A stretch of DNA of 64,000 nt from Paracoccaceae bacterium. GTDB taxonomy: Bacteria > Pseudomonadota > Alphaproteobacteria > Rhodobacterales > Rhodobacteraceae. Position numbers and translations under genes: made by a program. This document shows positions 27,513 through 38,488 of the stretch, one piece after another (the stretch's first letter is position 1; the number at the start of each line of letters is the position of its first letter). The notes under the pieces were generated by a model. The model was not told the DNA's origin. It made no database searches and saw only the letters and a program-made list of their open reading frames with translations. The stretch lies in NCBI GenBank assembly GCA_021296235.1, contig JAGWAS010000001.1, positions 62,001 through 126,000 of the forward strand, written 5' to 3'.

Positions 27513-28292
27513 CTACATCGTGATGTTGGTTGTCCCCCCGTCAAGCAGGACGTTTTGCCCCACGATGTAGCCCGCATGGACAGAGCAGAGAAATGCACAT
27601 GCGGATCCGAATTCCGCCGCCGTCCCATATCGCTTCGCCGGAATCGAGTCTTCGCGCTGTTTCCTGACCTCTTCTGGCGACTGCCCGTCCTTGGCAGCCG
27701 CTGCGCAGTCAAGTGCGCTGGCCCGATCGGTGTCATGGATTCCCGGAAGCAGGTTGTTGATGGTGACCCCGTGCTCGGCGACCTGTCTAGACGTTCCCGC
27801 AACATATCCCGTCAGACCGGTTCGTGCACTGTTGGACAAGCCAAGCACACCGATCGGTGCCCGAACCGACATTGAGGTGATGTTGACCACCCTGCCCCAC
27901 CGCTTGTCAATCATGGACGGTAGAACCCTTTTCATCAAATCAATCGGGGCCAGCATGTTTGCGTCCAATGCAGCGATGAAGTCTTTCCGGCTCCAATCGC
28001 TCCACAAGCCCGGCGGCGGGCCACCGGCATTGGTAACAAGAATGTCGGGAAAAGGTACAGGTTCAAGAAGTGCATCCCGTCCTTCGTCGGTTGTAACATC
28101 CCCCGGCGCTGTTACCACCTTGACGCCGAATTCAGATCTGATCGCATCGGCCGCGGCATCCAGCGCATCCTTTCCCCTGGCACCGATGACCAAGTTCACA
28201 CCGGCCTCCGCCAGTGCCTCGGCGCACCCCCTGCCCAAACCCTTTGAGCCGGCACTGATCACAGCCCATTTTCCTGAGATACCTAAATCCAT
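27513..28292 (-). CDS. SDR-family protein lacking the Tyr-x-x-x-Lys motif
   Basis: A 259-residue Rossmann-fold SDR of the beta-ketoacyl-reductase-like branch. The cofactor motif is altered (SAGSKGLGRG), TNAGGP stands for NNAG, and a Ser lies in NITSMSV. The catalytic YxxxK position reads SNSARTGLTG with no Tyr or Lys, a known feature of one SDR subgroup whose chemistry is unclear. The C-terminus has VGQNVLLDGGTTN, as in FabG-like proteins. The frame is open upstream to 28397; ATG 28292 preceded by GGGGAATTGAA is the better start. Function cannot be assigned. Confidence 0.8.
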   Translation of the reverse strand: MDLGISGKWAVISAGSKGLGRGCAEALAEAGVNLVIGARGKDALDAAADAIRSEFGVKVVTAPGDVTTDEGRDALLEPVPFPDILVTNAGGPPPGLWSDWSRKDFIAALDANMLAPIDLMKRVLPSMIDKRWGRVVNITSMSVRAPIGVLGLSNSARTGLTGYVAGTSRQVAEHGVTINNLLPGIHDTDRASALDCAAAAKDGQSPEEVRKQREDSIPAKRYGTAAEFGSACAFLCSVHAGYIVGQNVLLDGGTTNITM

Positions 28293-28632
28293 TTCAATTC
28301 CCCAATGGTGAAAACGATTCTCCTGACCAATTGAGCCCAATGGCCAACCTGGCAGAGTGCAGGCGAACGGACACCGCCCAAAAGGCTGCATGGGCACAAT
28401 TTCAATCTGTGCCAGGCAGATTACTGGATCGCCTTACAGCATCGGGGCCCATTGATTGAAGTGTGAAAATGGCAACGCAATCTGGAACAATGGCCATGAC
28501 AGCCTTATTCATCCATGACGAAATTTTGGTGATGCACCCGGCGGCACAGTCCTGTAAGCTTGGTGTTGGCAGGATTCGGCGGCGGTTCCACGCGAGCGGC
28601 CCTTGGCGCGTCGCGTTGCATGCAGTTGGACC
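28293..28632. other. Intergenic region upstream of the DEAD-box helicase gene
   Basis: These 340 bases separate the divergent SDR and helicase genes and should hold both promoters. One feature stands out, an inverted repeat GGCACA-N9-TGTGCC at 28393-28413. No gene is supported. Confidence 0.5.
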
Positions 28633-30003
28633 ATGACTGACCAGACAGAACCGGAAATTCTCAAACATACCGACTTTTCCAAATTGGGACTTGACCCCTC
28701 CGTTGTTGAGGCGGTCAAGACAGCCGGTTATTCGCAACCCACCGAGATTCAGGAACACGCCATTCCGCCTGCGCTTGCGGGAAAGGATGTGTTGGGCATT
28801 GCCCAAACAGGCACGGGCAAGACCGCTTCATTCGTGCTGCCGATGATTTCCACCCTCAATAAGGGACGGGCAAAGGCGCGGATGCCAAGATCCCTGGTGG
28901 TTGCGCCCACCCGCGAATTGGCCAGTCAAGTTGCTCAAAATTTTGAGACCTATGCTGCAAACTCCAACCTGAAAATGAGCCTGCTGATCGGCGGGGTTTC
29001 TTTCGCGGATCAGCTTGCCAAGATTGACCGCGGGGTTGATGTGCTGATAGCGACTCCGGGCAGACTGCTTGATCATTTTGAACGGGGCCGCCTGCTGCTT
29101 TCGGGTGTCGGAATCCTTGTAATCGACGAGGCAGATCGGATGCTCGACATGGGGTTCATTCCCGACATCGAGCGCATTTTCAGCCTGATCCCCCCGCCGC
29201 GCCAGACGCTGTTCTTTTCTGCAACCATGCCATCGGAAATTGAGCGGGTGATCAACCAGAACCTCTCAAACCCGGTTCGCGTGGAAGTTACGCGCCGGGC
29301 AACCGTTTCAGCCGACATCGTTCAACTTTTCCTGACCATCAAGCCAACGCGAAGGGACCAGGCATTCAAGGAGAAACGTGCTCTGCTGCGCCGGAAGCTT
29401 GCCGAATTCGACAACGAAATTTCCAATGCAATCATATTTTGCAATCGCAAGTCGGATGTGGAGATTCTCAGGAAATCAATGAGAGCTCACAGGATTGGCT
29501 GCTCGGCACTGCACGGCGACCTTGATCAGTCGGTCAGAACAAGGGTTTTGGACGATTTCAGGAAAGGCGACATTCGTTTCTTGATTGCGTCCGATGTCGC
29601 CGCAAGGGGCTTGGATGTGTCGAATGTCAGCCATGTCATCAATTTTGATGTTCCGCCGCACTCCGAGGACTATGTGCACAGGATCGGTCGTACTGGACGG
29701 GCAGGCCGAACCGGCAAGGCCATCACAATCTGTCTTCCAGCAGATGAGCGGCACATGGAGGCGATTGAGAAGCTGATTGGGCACAAGATTGACCGAGAGG
29801 CGGATGAAGGCGAAACAAAGACCGGGTCTGGACAGAAAAACCGGCAACGAACGGCAAATTCGGTTCAACAGAAGGATGTGGCCGCTTCGCAGAAGGAGCC
29901 CCGCAAACCTCGAGGCGCCAAAGCAAGGTCATCCAGGGAAAAAGGCTCAATGCGGTGGAAGACAATGTTGTCGGAATGGGCGATCACATACCGGAATTCA
30001 TGA
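28633..30003 (+). CDS. rhlE: DEAD-box RNA helicase, RhlE type
   Basis: A 456-residue ATP-dependent RNA helicase. Visible motifs are the Q motif (GYSQPTEIQEHAIP), I (AQTGTGKT), Ia (PTRELASQV), Ib (TPGRLLDH), II (VIDEADRMLDMGF), III (FFSATMP), and in the second domain DVAARGLDV and HRIGRTGRAG. A basic, low-complexity C-terminal tail (residues ~375-456, rich in K, R and Q) probably binds RNA. The frame is open from 28603; ATG 28633 gives a sensible N-terminus. RhlE proteins act in ribosome assembly and RNA decay. It ends 64 bases from the convergent RNase J gene. Confidence 0.9.
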   Translation: MTDQTEPEILKHTDFSKLGLDPSVVEAVKTAGYSQPTEIQEHAIPPALAGKDVLGIAQTGTGKTASFVLPMISTLNKGRAKARMPRSLVVAPTRELASQVAQNFETYAANSNLKMSLLIGGVSFADQLAKIDRGVDVLIATPGRLLDHFERGRLLLSGVGILVIDEADRMLDMGFIPDIERIFSLIPPPRQTLFFSATMPSEIERVINQNLSNPVRVEVTRRATVSADIVQLFLTIKPTRRDQAFKEKRALLRRKLAEFDNEISNAIIFCNRKSDVEILRKSMRAHRIGCSALHGDLDQSVRTRVLDDFRKGDIRFLIASDVAARGLDVSNVSHVINFDVPPHSEDYVHRIGRTGRAGRTGKAITICLPADERHMEAIEKLIGHKIDREADEGETKTGSGQKNRQRTANSVQQKDVAASQKEPRKPRGAKARSSREKGSMRWKTMLSEWAITYRNS

Positions 30004-30067
30004 CAAAGCAAATTTCAACCCGATCCCCTTCCCTGACAAATTCCTGACATTCACAGTCGCCGGGTTG

Positions 30068-31726
30068 CTAAGTGCGATGGACGATGACCACAACTTCGGG
30101 TGTTTTTCCGATTTTGGTCCGCACAAGTTGCTTGACCAGGGATTCGATCCGCTTTCGCAAATCCTTGTCGGTTGCCGGTCGGCGAACTCCCGTCTGTCCG
30201 AAAGCACCGGCAACCTCCGCCGCAATCTCGGCTTCATCAAGACCGTTGCGGTCTGAGGGCAAGCCGAACAGACGGACTTCAGTCAGGCAACGGGAAGATG
30301 ACCCGCGACCCGGAACAATTGAAACACAGGCCAGCCCCATGCGGGCCAACTTCTGACGTTTCCTAACAACGCCTGAATCAGATCCGATCAATTCCGTGCC
30401 GTCCAGATAGAGCCTTCCTGCATGAACGGCTTCATCCTCAACTTGCATGGCGCTGATATCCAGACGGGTACCGTTGGGCACAAGGAACGAAGTCAGTCCG
30501 GCATCCCCGGCCAATTGAACATGCTCCACCAGATGCCGGTATTCGCCGTGCATGGGCACAACACATTCTGGTCTGACCAGCCGGTAAAGCTGCGCCAGGT
30601 CAGGCCGGTTGGCATGACCCGATACATGATAGATTTCAGCACCATCATCAATAACCCTTACACCTCGCTCGGCGTATCGGTTCATCACCCGCGCCACCGA
30701 TCTTTCGTTGCCGGGAATTGTCTTCGACGAAAACAGCAACGTGTCGCCCGCAACGAGTTCAAGTCCCCTGAACTTTCCGCGCGCCAACTGAGCAGTTGCT
30801 GAGCGCGGTTCGCCTTGGCTGCCGGTCGTAAGCAGAAGAATCTTGTTCCTTGGGAGATTTCTCGCCTCCTCGGTGGATATGGTAGTGGGGAATCCGTCGA
30901 GGACACCTGTTGCACGGCCAACCTCAACCATGCGATCCATGGCGCGGCCAAGCAGAACGACCGACCGGCCACATGCTTTGGCGGCATCAGCCAATTGCTT
31001 CAGGCGAGCCAGGTTTGATGCAAACGTGGTTGCGGCCATTGCCCCTTTGGTTTTGGCAAGCAGATCAGCAAACGCTGGACCAACGCTGGCCTCGGGACGC
31101 CCTTCCCGCAGCGAAAACACATTGGTCGAATCGCAAATCAGTGCCCTCACTCCGGGTTCTGCCAACCGCGACCAGTGAACGGAATCGAAAGGTGAGCCCA
31201 ATACCGGATCGCAATCGAGCTTTAGATCTCCGGTGTGAATGACCCTGTTGCCTCCGACTTCAAGAAGAAGCGATGAGGATTCCGGAACCGAATGGGAGAC
31301 TGGAATGAACTCGACGGAAAACGGACCGGCCTTGATCTTTTGCGGGGTCGGCCGGACTTCCTTGATCCGGCTGGGATTCAAATCGAATTCCGCAATTTTC
31401 CGCTTGGTCAATTCTGCGGTGAACCGCCTTGCAAATACCGGAATGTCCAGTTCCTCAAGCACGAACGGAACCGCACCGACATGATCCTCATGCGCATGCG
31501 TAAGGAACAGCGCCTCCACCCTGTTCCGCCTTTCGCACAACCAGTCGAAATCCGGCATTATGAGATCCACGCCGGGTGTCGTTTCCATGTCCGGAAACAT
31601 GACCCCTGCATCTACGATGATGAACCGCTCGCGACCCTTCGGCCCAAATCCGTAGGCATACATGTTCATGCCAATTTCGCCCGCTCCACCGAGCGGCAGG
31701 TAGATCAATCTGGGTTGAACCGCCAA
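30068..31726 (-). CDS. rnj: Ribonuclease J
   Basis: A 552-residue metallo-beta-lactamase/beta-CASP nuclease with 5'-to-3' exonuclease and endonuclease activity in mRNA turnover and rRNA maturation. The zinc motif THAHEDHVGAVP, the TTGSQGEPRSA segment, the beta-CASP motif SGHANRPDL and HGEYRHLVEH are present, and the C-terminal domain is full length. The start is TTG 31726, with CGGAA in the end of coaX as a possible ribosome-binding site. It lies two bases after coaX, at the end of the nuo-birA-coaX run. RNase J is typical of alphaproteobacteria alongside RNase E. Confidence 0.95.
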   Translation of the reverse strand: MAVQPRLIYLPLGGAGEIGMNMYAYGFGPKGRERFIIVDAGVMFPDMETTPGVDLIMPDFDWLCERRNRVEALFLTHAHEDHVGAVPFVLEELDIPVFARRFTAELTKRKIAEFDLNPSRIKEVRPTPQKIKAGPFSVEFIPVSHSVPESSSLLLEVGGNRVIHTGDLKLDCDPVLGSPFDSVHWSRLAEPGVRALICDSTNVFSLREGRPEASVGPAFADLLAKTKGAMAATTFASNLARLKQLADAAKACGRSVVLLGRAMDRMVEVGRATGVLDGFPTTISTEEARNLPRNKILLLTTGSQGEPRSATAQLARGKFRGLELVAGDTLLFSSKTIPGNERSVARVMNRYAERGVRVIDDGAEIYHVSGHANRPDLAQLYRLVRPECVVPMHGEYRHLVEHVQLAGDAGLTSFLVPNGTRLDISAMQVEDEAVHAGRLYLDGTELIGSDSGVVRKRQKLARMGLACVSIVPGRGSSSRCLTEVRLFGLPSDRNGLDEAEIAAEVAGAFGQTGVRRPATDKDLRKRIESLVKQLVRTKIGKTPEVVVIVHRT

Positions 31727-31728
31727 TG

Positions 31729-32496
31729 TCAGTTCCGATTGAACGCGTTGATCACGGCTAGTCCGTGAACGGTCAGGTCGAGATTGACTTCGTCGAACAC
31801 ATCAAGGCCTTTGGCAAACAGGGTCGCAAGTCCGCCAGTCCCAACGGTTTTCATCGGAACACCGCGTTCTTCGGCTATCCTGCCACAAATGCCCTCGATC
31901 AACCCCACATATCCCCAGTAGACACCGGAATGCATGCAGTCGCGGGTGTTGGTTCCAACAGCCTTGGCTGGCAGCACAACCTCCACGCGCGGCAATGCTG
32001 CCGCAGCCTGGTGCAGCACACGGAGCGAAAGCTCGACACCCGGAGCGATTGCCCCTCCTGCATAGGCACCGTCACTATCCACAACATCGAAAGTTGTTGC
32101 TGTACCAAAATCAACAACGGTGAGGTCCCCGCCGTAAAGATCAAACGCTGCAACAGTGTTGACCAAACGGTCGGCGCCGACATGCGCACCCTCATCCACC
32201 CGAACCTCAGCGGGAAGCCGGCATTCCGGCGTGCCAACGATAAGCGGGTCCAATCCAAAGTACCGGCGGCAAAGCAATTTCAGGTTGAACAGCGAATTCG
32301 GCACAACCGACGAGATGATCACGGAGGAAACCGAAGTTTCGAGGTTCCGGTTGCGCATCAGTGACGACAGCCAAACAAAATACTCGTCTCCGGTTCTGGT
32401 GTCGTCAGTCGAACATCGCCACTGCTCGACCGGCAACAACCCATCAACCACAGCGAACACCGTGTTGGTGTTGCCAATGTCTATTGCAAGCAACAT
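31729..32496 (-). CDS. coaX: Type III pantothenate kinase
   Basis: A 255-residue enzyme catalysing the first step of coenzyme A synthesis, phosphorylation of pantothenate. It has the ASKHA-fold signatures LLAIDIGNTNTVFAVV (phosphate 1), GADRLVNTVAAFDLY and VVDFGTATTFDVV (phosphate 2), then GGAIAPGVELSL. It starts six bases after birA. The order nuoN-birA-coaX-rnj places CoA and biotin cofactor enzymes in the complex I operon, an arrangement recurrent in this bacterial group. Confidence 0.95.
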   Translation of the reverse strand: MLLAIDIGNTNTVFAVVDGLLPVEQWRCSTDDTRTGDEYFVWLSSLMRNRNLETSVSSVIISSVVPNSLFNLKLLCRRYFGLDPLIVGTPECRLPAEVRVDEGAHVGADRLVNTVAAFDLYGGDLTVVDFGTATTFDVVDSDGAYAGGAIAPGVELSLRVLHQAAAALPRVEVVLPAKAVGTNTRDCMHSGVYWGYVGLIEGICGRIAEERGVPMKTVGTGGLATLFAKGLDVFDEVNLDLTVHGLAVINAFNRN

Positions 32497-32502
32497 GCAG
32501 GC

Positions 32503-33252
32503 TTACCCAAGAAGCAAGTCGGCCGCGGCGATTTTGTGCCGCGCCCCGGAGGCCAAGACCACTGCGCAACCGTCGGAATCAACCGATTCGAAAATCCCCC
32601 GGATATCGCTCCGCTCCATTCTGAAGGTTGCCTCTTTCCCAATTCCTGACGCATGACGCACCCAGTCGCACCTTATAGGTTCAATTCCAGACGCACGGAA
32701 CTGACTTTCACGCAACTCATAAGCTCGGGCCAACCGTTCCAGCAGACCAATCGGGCTTATTTTCACACCGGTGGCATCATGGAGGCTGATCGGCTTTGGC
32801 GCCCGAAAGCTGCGCTCCGGCAGGTGCGGCGCCGAAACTAGATTGACGCCGAATCCGATCAGGACACACACCCTGTCACCAATTCCGGCTGTTTCAAGCA
32901 GAATTCCTGCAACCTTGCCTCCGTTCAGCAGAACGTCATTTGGCCACTTGGTTTTCAAGTCGGCCCCGGTGCCAACGATGCCTCCAAGTGCATCCCGAAG
33001 TGAAATCGAAGCAACCATCGGCCTCAGGGCGGCATGCCGCAGCGGCCCCTTGAGCGGCATCACCAACGTTGCATGGAAGTTGCCCTTCGGCGACACCCAT
33101 TCACGTCCGCGCCTTCCTCGCCCGCAGGTCTGCGATTCGGCGAGTATCCAAGTCGGACGTTTGATTCCATCAGCCAGTCGCCGCCCTTCAAGATTGGTGC
33201 TGTCGAGTTCACCAACAAGAACCCGGTCAATTCCGTCCGGCCAACCTGCCAT
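32503..33252 (-). CDS. birA: Biotin-[acetyl-CoA-carboxylase] ligase
   Basis: A 249-residue ligase that attaches biotin to carboxylase carrier proteins via biotinyl-AMP. The adenylate-binding motif reads CGRGRRGREWVSPKGN and is followed by KWPNDVLLNGGKVAGILLE and a C-terminal SH3-like domain. There is no N-terminal helix-turn-helix, so it is a group I enzyme that does not double as a repressor. Its ATG directly abuts the nuoN stop. Confidence 0.93.
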   Translation of the reverse strand: MAGWPDGIDRVLVGELDSTNLEGRRLADGIKRPTWILAESQTCGRGRRGREWVSPKGNFHATLVMPLKGPLRHAALRPMVASISLRDALGGIVGTGADLKTKWPNDVLLNGGKVAGILLETAGIGDRVCVLIGFGVNLVSAPHLPERSFRAPKPISLHDATGVKISPIGLLERLARAYELRESQFRASGIEPIRCDWVRHASGIGKEATFRMERSDIRGIFESVDSDGCAVVLASGARHKIAAADLLLG

Positions 33253-34689
33253 TCAGTTGGCCAATGCTGCAGCCGCCGCTTCAGCAAACCCGGTGATTCC
33301 AAAAAGATTGATAACGCCGACAATTGTGACGGCGGCCGACACCATGAGCGCGCCGGCACAGAAACCGGGCACCGCGACGTCAAGGCGCGGTCCCTCCTCA
33401 CCAAAATACATGAAGTAGACAATTCTCAGATAGTAGTATGCACCGATTACGGAGGCCAAGCCGCCCAAGACCGCCAGCCAAACATAGCCGGTCTCGATTG
33501 CTGCCAAGAATACGTACAGCTTGGCAAGAAAACCGATCATGGGGACAATTCCAGCCAATGAAAACAGTAGGACCAGCAGCGCGAGCGCCTTTGCCGGTGC
33601 CTGCCGCGAGTACATTCCGAGCGATTTGATGTCGGAAACATGGCTGCCCTCCCTTCGCATCGAAAGGATGAATGCAAATGTCCCGATGTTCATGGCGACA
33701 TAAATTGCAAGATAGATCAGTGTTGCCCTCACCCCGATTTCGGTTCCCGAAGCAACGCCGATCAGCGCATACCCCATATGGGCAATTGACGAGTATGCCA
33801 TCAGCCGCTTGAAATCGGTCTGACCAATGGCGGCGACTGCGCCGAGGAACATCGATGCAATCGACAGCACCGCGATTATTGGCCCCCAATCGGAGTGCAC
33901 ATGTCCAAATGCCTCCGTGAGCAATCTTGTCAAAAGCAGAACGGCGGCAACCTTCGGTGCGGTCGCAAACAGCGCCGTAACCGGTGTCGGCGATCCCTCA
34001 TAGACATCGGGCACCCACATGTGAAAAGGCGCGGCCGACACCTTGAATGCAAGCCCGGCCACCATGAACACAAGGCCGTAGAGCAGACCGTGTGAAATGC
34101 CGCCTGAAACGGCATCGGCGATGCCGTCAAACCGGGTTGTCCCGGCGAATCCGTAGGTGAGCGATGCACCGTAGAGCAACAATCCCGAAGACAGTGCGCC
34201 AAGCACGAAATATTTGAGACCTGCCTCGGTCGAACGGACATTGCTGCGGTTATATGCCGCCAGTACATATAGCGAAAGCGACTGCAGCTCGATTCCCATG
34301 TACATGACGATGAGGTCGCGCGCTGAAACCATAAGCATCATTCCGAGCACCGCAAACGCAACCAGAAGCGGAAACTCAAATGAGTGCAACTGCTCCCGCT
34401 TCAGGAAATCCTGACCGAGAAGCAGAACGATACCCGACGAAACCAGAATCACGGTTTTGGCAAAGCGGGAGAATGCATCATCCGCAAACATTCCGCCAAA
34501 TGCCGTGCGGTTCAAATCCGGCGAAAAACAGATCCATCCGGCCAAGGCAAACAGCACGATTGATGTTGCCCAAAATGTGGCCTGCACGGTTCCTGGTTTG
34601 CGGGAATATGCACACCAAACCAATGCGGTCATGGCAAAAACCGAGAGCGCCAACTCCGGAAGAATGATTGCAGCGTCGATCAAATTCAT
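33253..34689 (-). CDS. nuoN: NADH-quinone oxidoreductase subunit N
   Basis: A 478-residue antiporter-like membrane subunit of complex I that translocates protons. It has about fourteen hydrophobic segments and the family segments [19 protein letters not shown] (with the key Glu), [20 protein letters not shown] and [16 protein letters not shown]. It overlaps nuoM by four bases (ATGA) and abuts birA. Standard length. Confidence 0.97.
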   Translation of the reverse strand: MNLIDAAIILPELALSVFAMTALVWCAYSRKPGTVQATFWATSIVLFALAGWICFSPDLNRTAFGGMFADDAFSRFAKTVILVSSGIVLLLGQDFLKREQLHSFEFPLLVAFAVLGMMLMVSARDLIVMYMGIELQSLSLYVLAAYNRSNVRSTEAGLKYFVLGALSSGLLLYGASLTYGFAGTTRFDGIADAVSGGISHGLLYGLVFMVAGLAFKVSAAPFHMWVPDVYEGSPTPVTALFATAPKVAAVLLLTRLLTEAFGHVHSDWGPIIAVLSIASMFLGAVAAIGQTDFKRLMAYSSIAHMGYALIGVASGTEIGVRATLIYLAIYVAMNIGTFAFILSMRREGSHVSDIKSLGMYSRQAPAKALALLVLLFSLAGIVPMIGFLAKLYVFLAAIETGYVWLAVLGGLASVIGAYYYLRIVYFMYFGEEGPRLDVAVPGFCAGALMVSAAVTIVGVINLFGITGFAEAAAAALAN

Positions 34690-36212
34690 TGCACGGACCG
34701 CTGCGATTCTTGCAGCGCCTCACCGACATGATCAACCAATTGCTGAACGCTCGGTCCGGTTATGTCCGTAACGACCGAAGGGTAGACGCCCAGCAGAAGC
34801 GTCATGGCAACAAGAGGGACAAAAACCAGTTTCTCCCGACGGTCCATGTCGCTGATGGAGCTTAATGCGGCCTTGACCAAATCCCCAAAGACAACCCTTC
34901 GGAAAAGCCACAGAGCATAGCCCGCCGACAGAATCATTCCGGTGGCGGCGAAGAAGGCAACCCAACTGCTGTATTGAAAAACTCCGACAAGGGTCAAAAA
35001 TTCCCCAACAAAGCCGCTGGTTCCGGGCAATCCGACATTGGCCAGCGTGAACAGCATGAAAACCAGCGCATAAACCGGCATCCGCACCACGAGGCCGCCG
35101 TAGGAATCTATCTCACGCGTGTGCATGCGGTCATAGATGACGCCGACGCAAAGGAACAGCGCGCCCGAAATGAATCCGTGCGACAGCATCTGGAATATTG
35201 CGCCATCAATCCCCTGTCGGTTCGCGGCAAAGATCCCCAGCGTAACAAAACCCATATGCGCCACCGAGGAATAGGCGATCAGCTTTTTCATGTCCTCCTG
35301 CATCATTGCAACGAGGGAGGTGTATATGATCCCAACCACGCTCAGCGTCATTACAAACGGCGCAAGAATGTCGGAAGCCACAGGGAACATCGGCAAGCTG
35401 AAACGGAGAAAACCGTATCCACCCATCTTCAGGAGTATTGCCGCCAGGATCACCGAACCACCGGTCGGAGCCTGCACATGGGCATCTGGAAGCCAAGTGT
35501 GGACCGGCCACATCGGCAATTTGACCGCAAAGGAGGCAAAGAAGGCCAGCCACATGATTGTTTGCAGGCCGCCCGGCACCGAATAGCCGAAAATCTCAAT
35601 TGGGCCGATTGATACGGAATGCCCGAGTAGCGCAACAATGTCAGTGGTGCCTGAATCGATCCAAAGACCGATCATGGCCATCAGCATCAGAATTGAGCCC
35701 AGCAGCGTATAGAGGAAAAACTTGAAGGTTGCGTAAATTCGCTCCTTTCCGCCCCAAACGCCGATAATCAGGAACATGGGAATGAGACCTGATTCAAAGA
35801 AGAGGTAGAATAGGACAAGATCCAGCGAACAGAATACGCCGATCATGAACGTTTCCAGCACCAAAAACGCCGCCATGAACTCCTTCACCCGGTGTTCAAC
35901 ATTCCAGCAGGCAAGAACCGTGATCGGCATCAGCACCGTCGTGAGCATGACAAACAGGACGCTGATTCCATCCACACCAAGCTTGTAGTTCAATCCCAGC
36001 AGCCAACTGCGTTCCTCAACAAACTGGAACTCGCTGCTTGACGGATCGAATCCGGCATAGACGAACAGGGAAATCAGGAATGTTGCAGAGCTTGCAACAA
36101 GAGCCAGCGTTCTGACGTTGCGCTTTGCCGCTGCGTCCTCACCCCGCAGGAACAGAACCATCACAACGGCCGCCACCAGCGGCGTGAACATCATGATCGA
36201 CAGGACGTTCAT
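34686..36212 (-). CDS. nuoM: NADH-quinone oxidoreductase subunit M
   Basis: A 508-residue antiporter-like proton channel subunit of complex I. Hallmarks are [18 protein letters not shown] (conserved Glu), [20 protein letters not shown] and [18 protein letters not shown]. About fourteen transmembrane helices. It overlaps nuoL by one base and nuoN by four. Confidence 0.97.
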   Translation of the reverse strand: MNVLSIMMFTPLVAAVVMVLFLRGEDAAAKRNVRTLALVASSATFLISLFVYAGFDPSSSEFQFVEERSWLLGLNYKLGVDGISVLFVMLTTVLMPITVLACWNVEHRVKEFMAAFLVLETFMIGVFCSLDLVLFYLFFESGLIPMFLIIGVWGGKERIYATFKFFLYTLLGSILMLMAMIGLWIDSGTTDIVALLGHSVSIGPIEIFGYSVPGGLQTIMWLAFFASFAVKLPMWPVHTWLPDAHVQAPTGGSVILAAILLKMGGYGFLRFSLPMFPVASDILAPFVMTLSVVGIIYTSLVAMMQEDMKKLIAYSSVAHMGFVTLGIFAANRQGIDGAIFQMLSHGFISGALFLCVGVIYDRMHTREIDSYGGLVVRMPVYALVFMLFTLANVGLPGTSGFVGEFLTLVGVFQYSSWVAFFAATGMILSAGYALWLFRRVVFGDLVKAALSSISDMDRREKLVFVPLVAMTLLLGVYPSVVTDITGPSVQQLVDHVGEALQESQRSVQ

Positions 36213-38176
36213 CAGCCGCTCCCCAGCACCGCGATCGCGGCAATTATCAGGAATGCTCCCATCACCATTGCGAAGGCATAGTGGAACAGGTAGCCGGTCT
36301 GAACTCTCGCCGCCAACCTGGTCAGGAACGGAACTGCACCCATCGCAACTGAATGCAATGTTCCGTCGATGACCCCCAGATCACCCTTTTTCCAGAGAAA
36401 CCGCCCGAGCGATTTGGCCGGGGCGACAAACAGGAACTCATAGATTTCGTCAAAGTACCATTTGTTGAGCAGGAAGAGGTAGAGTGGGCGGTGTGTGCGG
36501 GCCAATGCGCCCGGAAGGCCGGGACGGGCAATGTAGAAGAGAAACGCCATGCCGAGCCCAACCGCCATGGCAGCGAATGGTGAGGCCTTCACCCAGCCGG
36601 GAACATGATGGGCATCCTCAAGAACATGGTTTTCGGCACCCACGAAGACCGAGGAACCGAAGAATTCATGTGCGTGATGACCAAAGAAGTCGCCGTACCA
36701 AACCATGCCGGCCAATACCGAACCCACCGCCAGCAAAATAATGGGAACCAGCATTGTCCAAGGGGACTCGTGCGCATGGCCATGCGCATGCGAATCGCCC
36801 CTTTCGGATCCGAAAAATGTCATGAACATCAGTCGCCATGAGTAAAAGCTCGTCATCAGTGCACTGATGACAAGCACCCAGAAACCGACGCTGCCGCTTC
36901 CACCGGAACCGGCATAAACCGACTCAACGATTGCATCCTTGGACAGGAAACCGGCAAATCCGAAATGAGTTAAGGGTATGCCAACTCCGGTGATCGCCAG
37001 CGTGCCGATCAGCATCACCCAATAGGTAATCGGAATCTTGGTCCGCAGCGCCCCGTAATTGCGCATGTCCTGCTCATGATGCATCGCGTGAATGACTGAT
37101 CCTGCCCCAAGGAAAAGCAAGGCCTTGAAAAAGGCGTGAGTGAACAGGTGAAACATCGCGGCCTGGTAGACGCCGACACCGGCGGCGGCGAACATGTAAC
37201 CCAGCTGCGAGCAGGTCGAATATGCAATCACCCTCTTGATGTCGTTTTGGACGAGACCGACGGATGCCGCGAACAACGCCGTGGCCACGCCGATTGCGGC
37301 CACGATCGACAATGCAACCGGAGCAAACTCGAACAAAGGGGAAAACCTGCAAACCAGGAAGACGCCGGCAGTTACCATTGTCGCCGCGTGGATCAACGCA
37401 GAGACCGGCGTCGGGCCTTCCATGGCATCCGGAAGCCACGTGTGCAGGAACAGTTGTGCCGACTTTCCGCACGCACCCACGAAGAGGAGGAATGCAGCCA
37501 GTTCGGCCGCATTGAGACTCATCCACAGGAAATCGACCGACATCTGCGACAGTGCGGGCGCACGCGCAAAGATGTCGTCGAATCGGATCGAATCGACCAG
37601 CAGGAACAGCAGGAATAGGCCGAGCGCCATGCCAAAGTCACCAACCCGATTGACGATGAAGGCCTTTATTGCCGCCGCATTGGCGGTCGGCTTGCGGTAG
37701 TAGAATCCAATCAGGAGATAGGAGGCGACACCGACACCCTCCCAACCGAAAAACAGTTGCAGCAAATTGTCCGACGTAACCAGCGCGAGCATGGAAAACG
37801 TGAAAAAGGAAAGATAGGCAAAGAATCTGGGCTTATAGGACTCACCTTCCTTCCATTGCGGATCGGCGTGCATGTATCCAAAGCTGTAGAGATGCACGAG
37901 CGACGAGACCGTCGTAACAACCACAAGCATAATGGCCGTAAGCCGGTCAAGGCGGATGGACCAGTCCGAGGAGAGGGTTCCGCTGTCGATGAATCTGAGG
38001 ATGTGAATCTGTTGGGTTTCTCCGTGAAAACGGAAGAAAACCAACCAACTGAGTGCCGCGGCAAAGAACAGAATCCCGGTGGCCAGAATGATGGCGGCCC
38101 GTTCCCCCATAAATCGGTGGCCGAACCCGCAAACAATGGCCCCCACAAGGGGGGCGAATAGAATCAACGACGTCAT
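36212..38176 (-). CDS. nuoL: NADH-quinone oxidoreductase subunit L
   Basis: A 654-residue antiporter-like subunit, the most distal proton channel of complex I. It has [40 protein letters not shown] and [20 protein letters not shown], and a long C-terminal extension containing the lateral amphipathic helix and a last transmembrane anchor. A His-rich stretch (SHAHGHAHE, residues ~465-475) sits in a loop. It starts six bases after nuoK. Confidence 0.97.
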   Translation of the reverse strand: MTSLILFAPLVGAIVCGFGHRFMGERAAIILATGILFFAAALSWLVFFRFHGETQQIHILRFIDSGTLSSDWSIRLDRLTAIMLVVVTTVSSLVHLYSFGYMHADPQWKEGESYKPRFFAYLSFFTFSMLALVTSDNLLQLFFGWEGVGVASYLLIGFYYRKPTANAAAIKAFIVNRVGDFGMALGLFLLFLLVDSIRFDDIFARAPALSQMSVDFLWMSLNAAELAAFLLFVGACGKSAQLFLHTWLPDAMEGPTPVSALIHAATMVTAGVFLVCRFSPLFEFAPVALSIVAAIGVATALFAASVGLVQNDIKRVIAYSTCSQLGYMFAAAGVGVYQAAMFHLFTHAFFKALLFLGAGSVIHAMHHEQDMRNYGALRTKIPITYWVMLIGTLAITGVGIPLTHFGFAGFLSKDAIVESVYAGSGGSGSVGFWVLVISALMTSFYSWRLMFMTFFGSERGDSHAHGHAHESPWTMLVPIILLAVGSVLAGMVWYGDFFGHHAHEFFGSSVFVGAENHVLEDAHHVPGWVKASPFAAMAVGLGMAFLFYIARPGLPGALARTHRPLYLFLLNKWYFDEIYEFLFVAPAKSLGRFLWKKGDLGVIDGTLHSVAMGAVPFLTRLAARVQTGYLFHYAFAMVMGAFLIIAAIAVLGSG

Positions 38177-38182
38177 GCCAGC

Positions 38183-38488
38183 TTAACCCTTCATGAGATT
38201 GACATCGTCGACTGCAATGGAATCGCGATTTCGGAAGAAACAGACCAGGATCGCCAGTCCGATTGCCGCCTCTGCGGCCGCAACGGTCAGCACAAACAGC
38301 GTGAACACCTGCCCGGTCAGATCTCCAAGATGGACCGAGAAGGATACGAGGTTGATGTTTACCGCCAGCAACATCAGTTCAATGGACATGAGGATGACAA
38401 TGACGTTCTTCCGATTGAGGAAGATACCGAACACGCCGATGACGAACAGTGTCGCCGCGACACCCAGATAGTGGCCAAGACCTATCAT
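38183..38488 (-). CDS. nuoK: NADH-quinone oxidoreductase subunit K
   Basis: A 101-residue, three-helix membrane subunit of complex I. The two membrane glutamates used in proton transfer are present, in [13 protein letters not shown] (~37) and [13 protein letters not shown] (~73). It overlaps nuoJ by four bases. Standard length. Confidence 0.97.
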   Translation of the reverse strand: MIGLGHYLGVAATLFVIGVFGIFLNRKNVIVILMSIELMLLAVNINLVSFSVHLGDLTGQVFTLFVLTVAAAEAAIGLAILVCFFRNRDSIAVDDVNLMKG

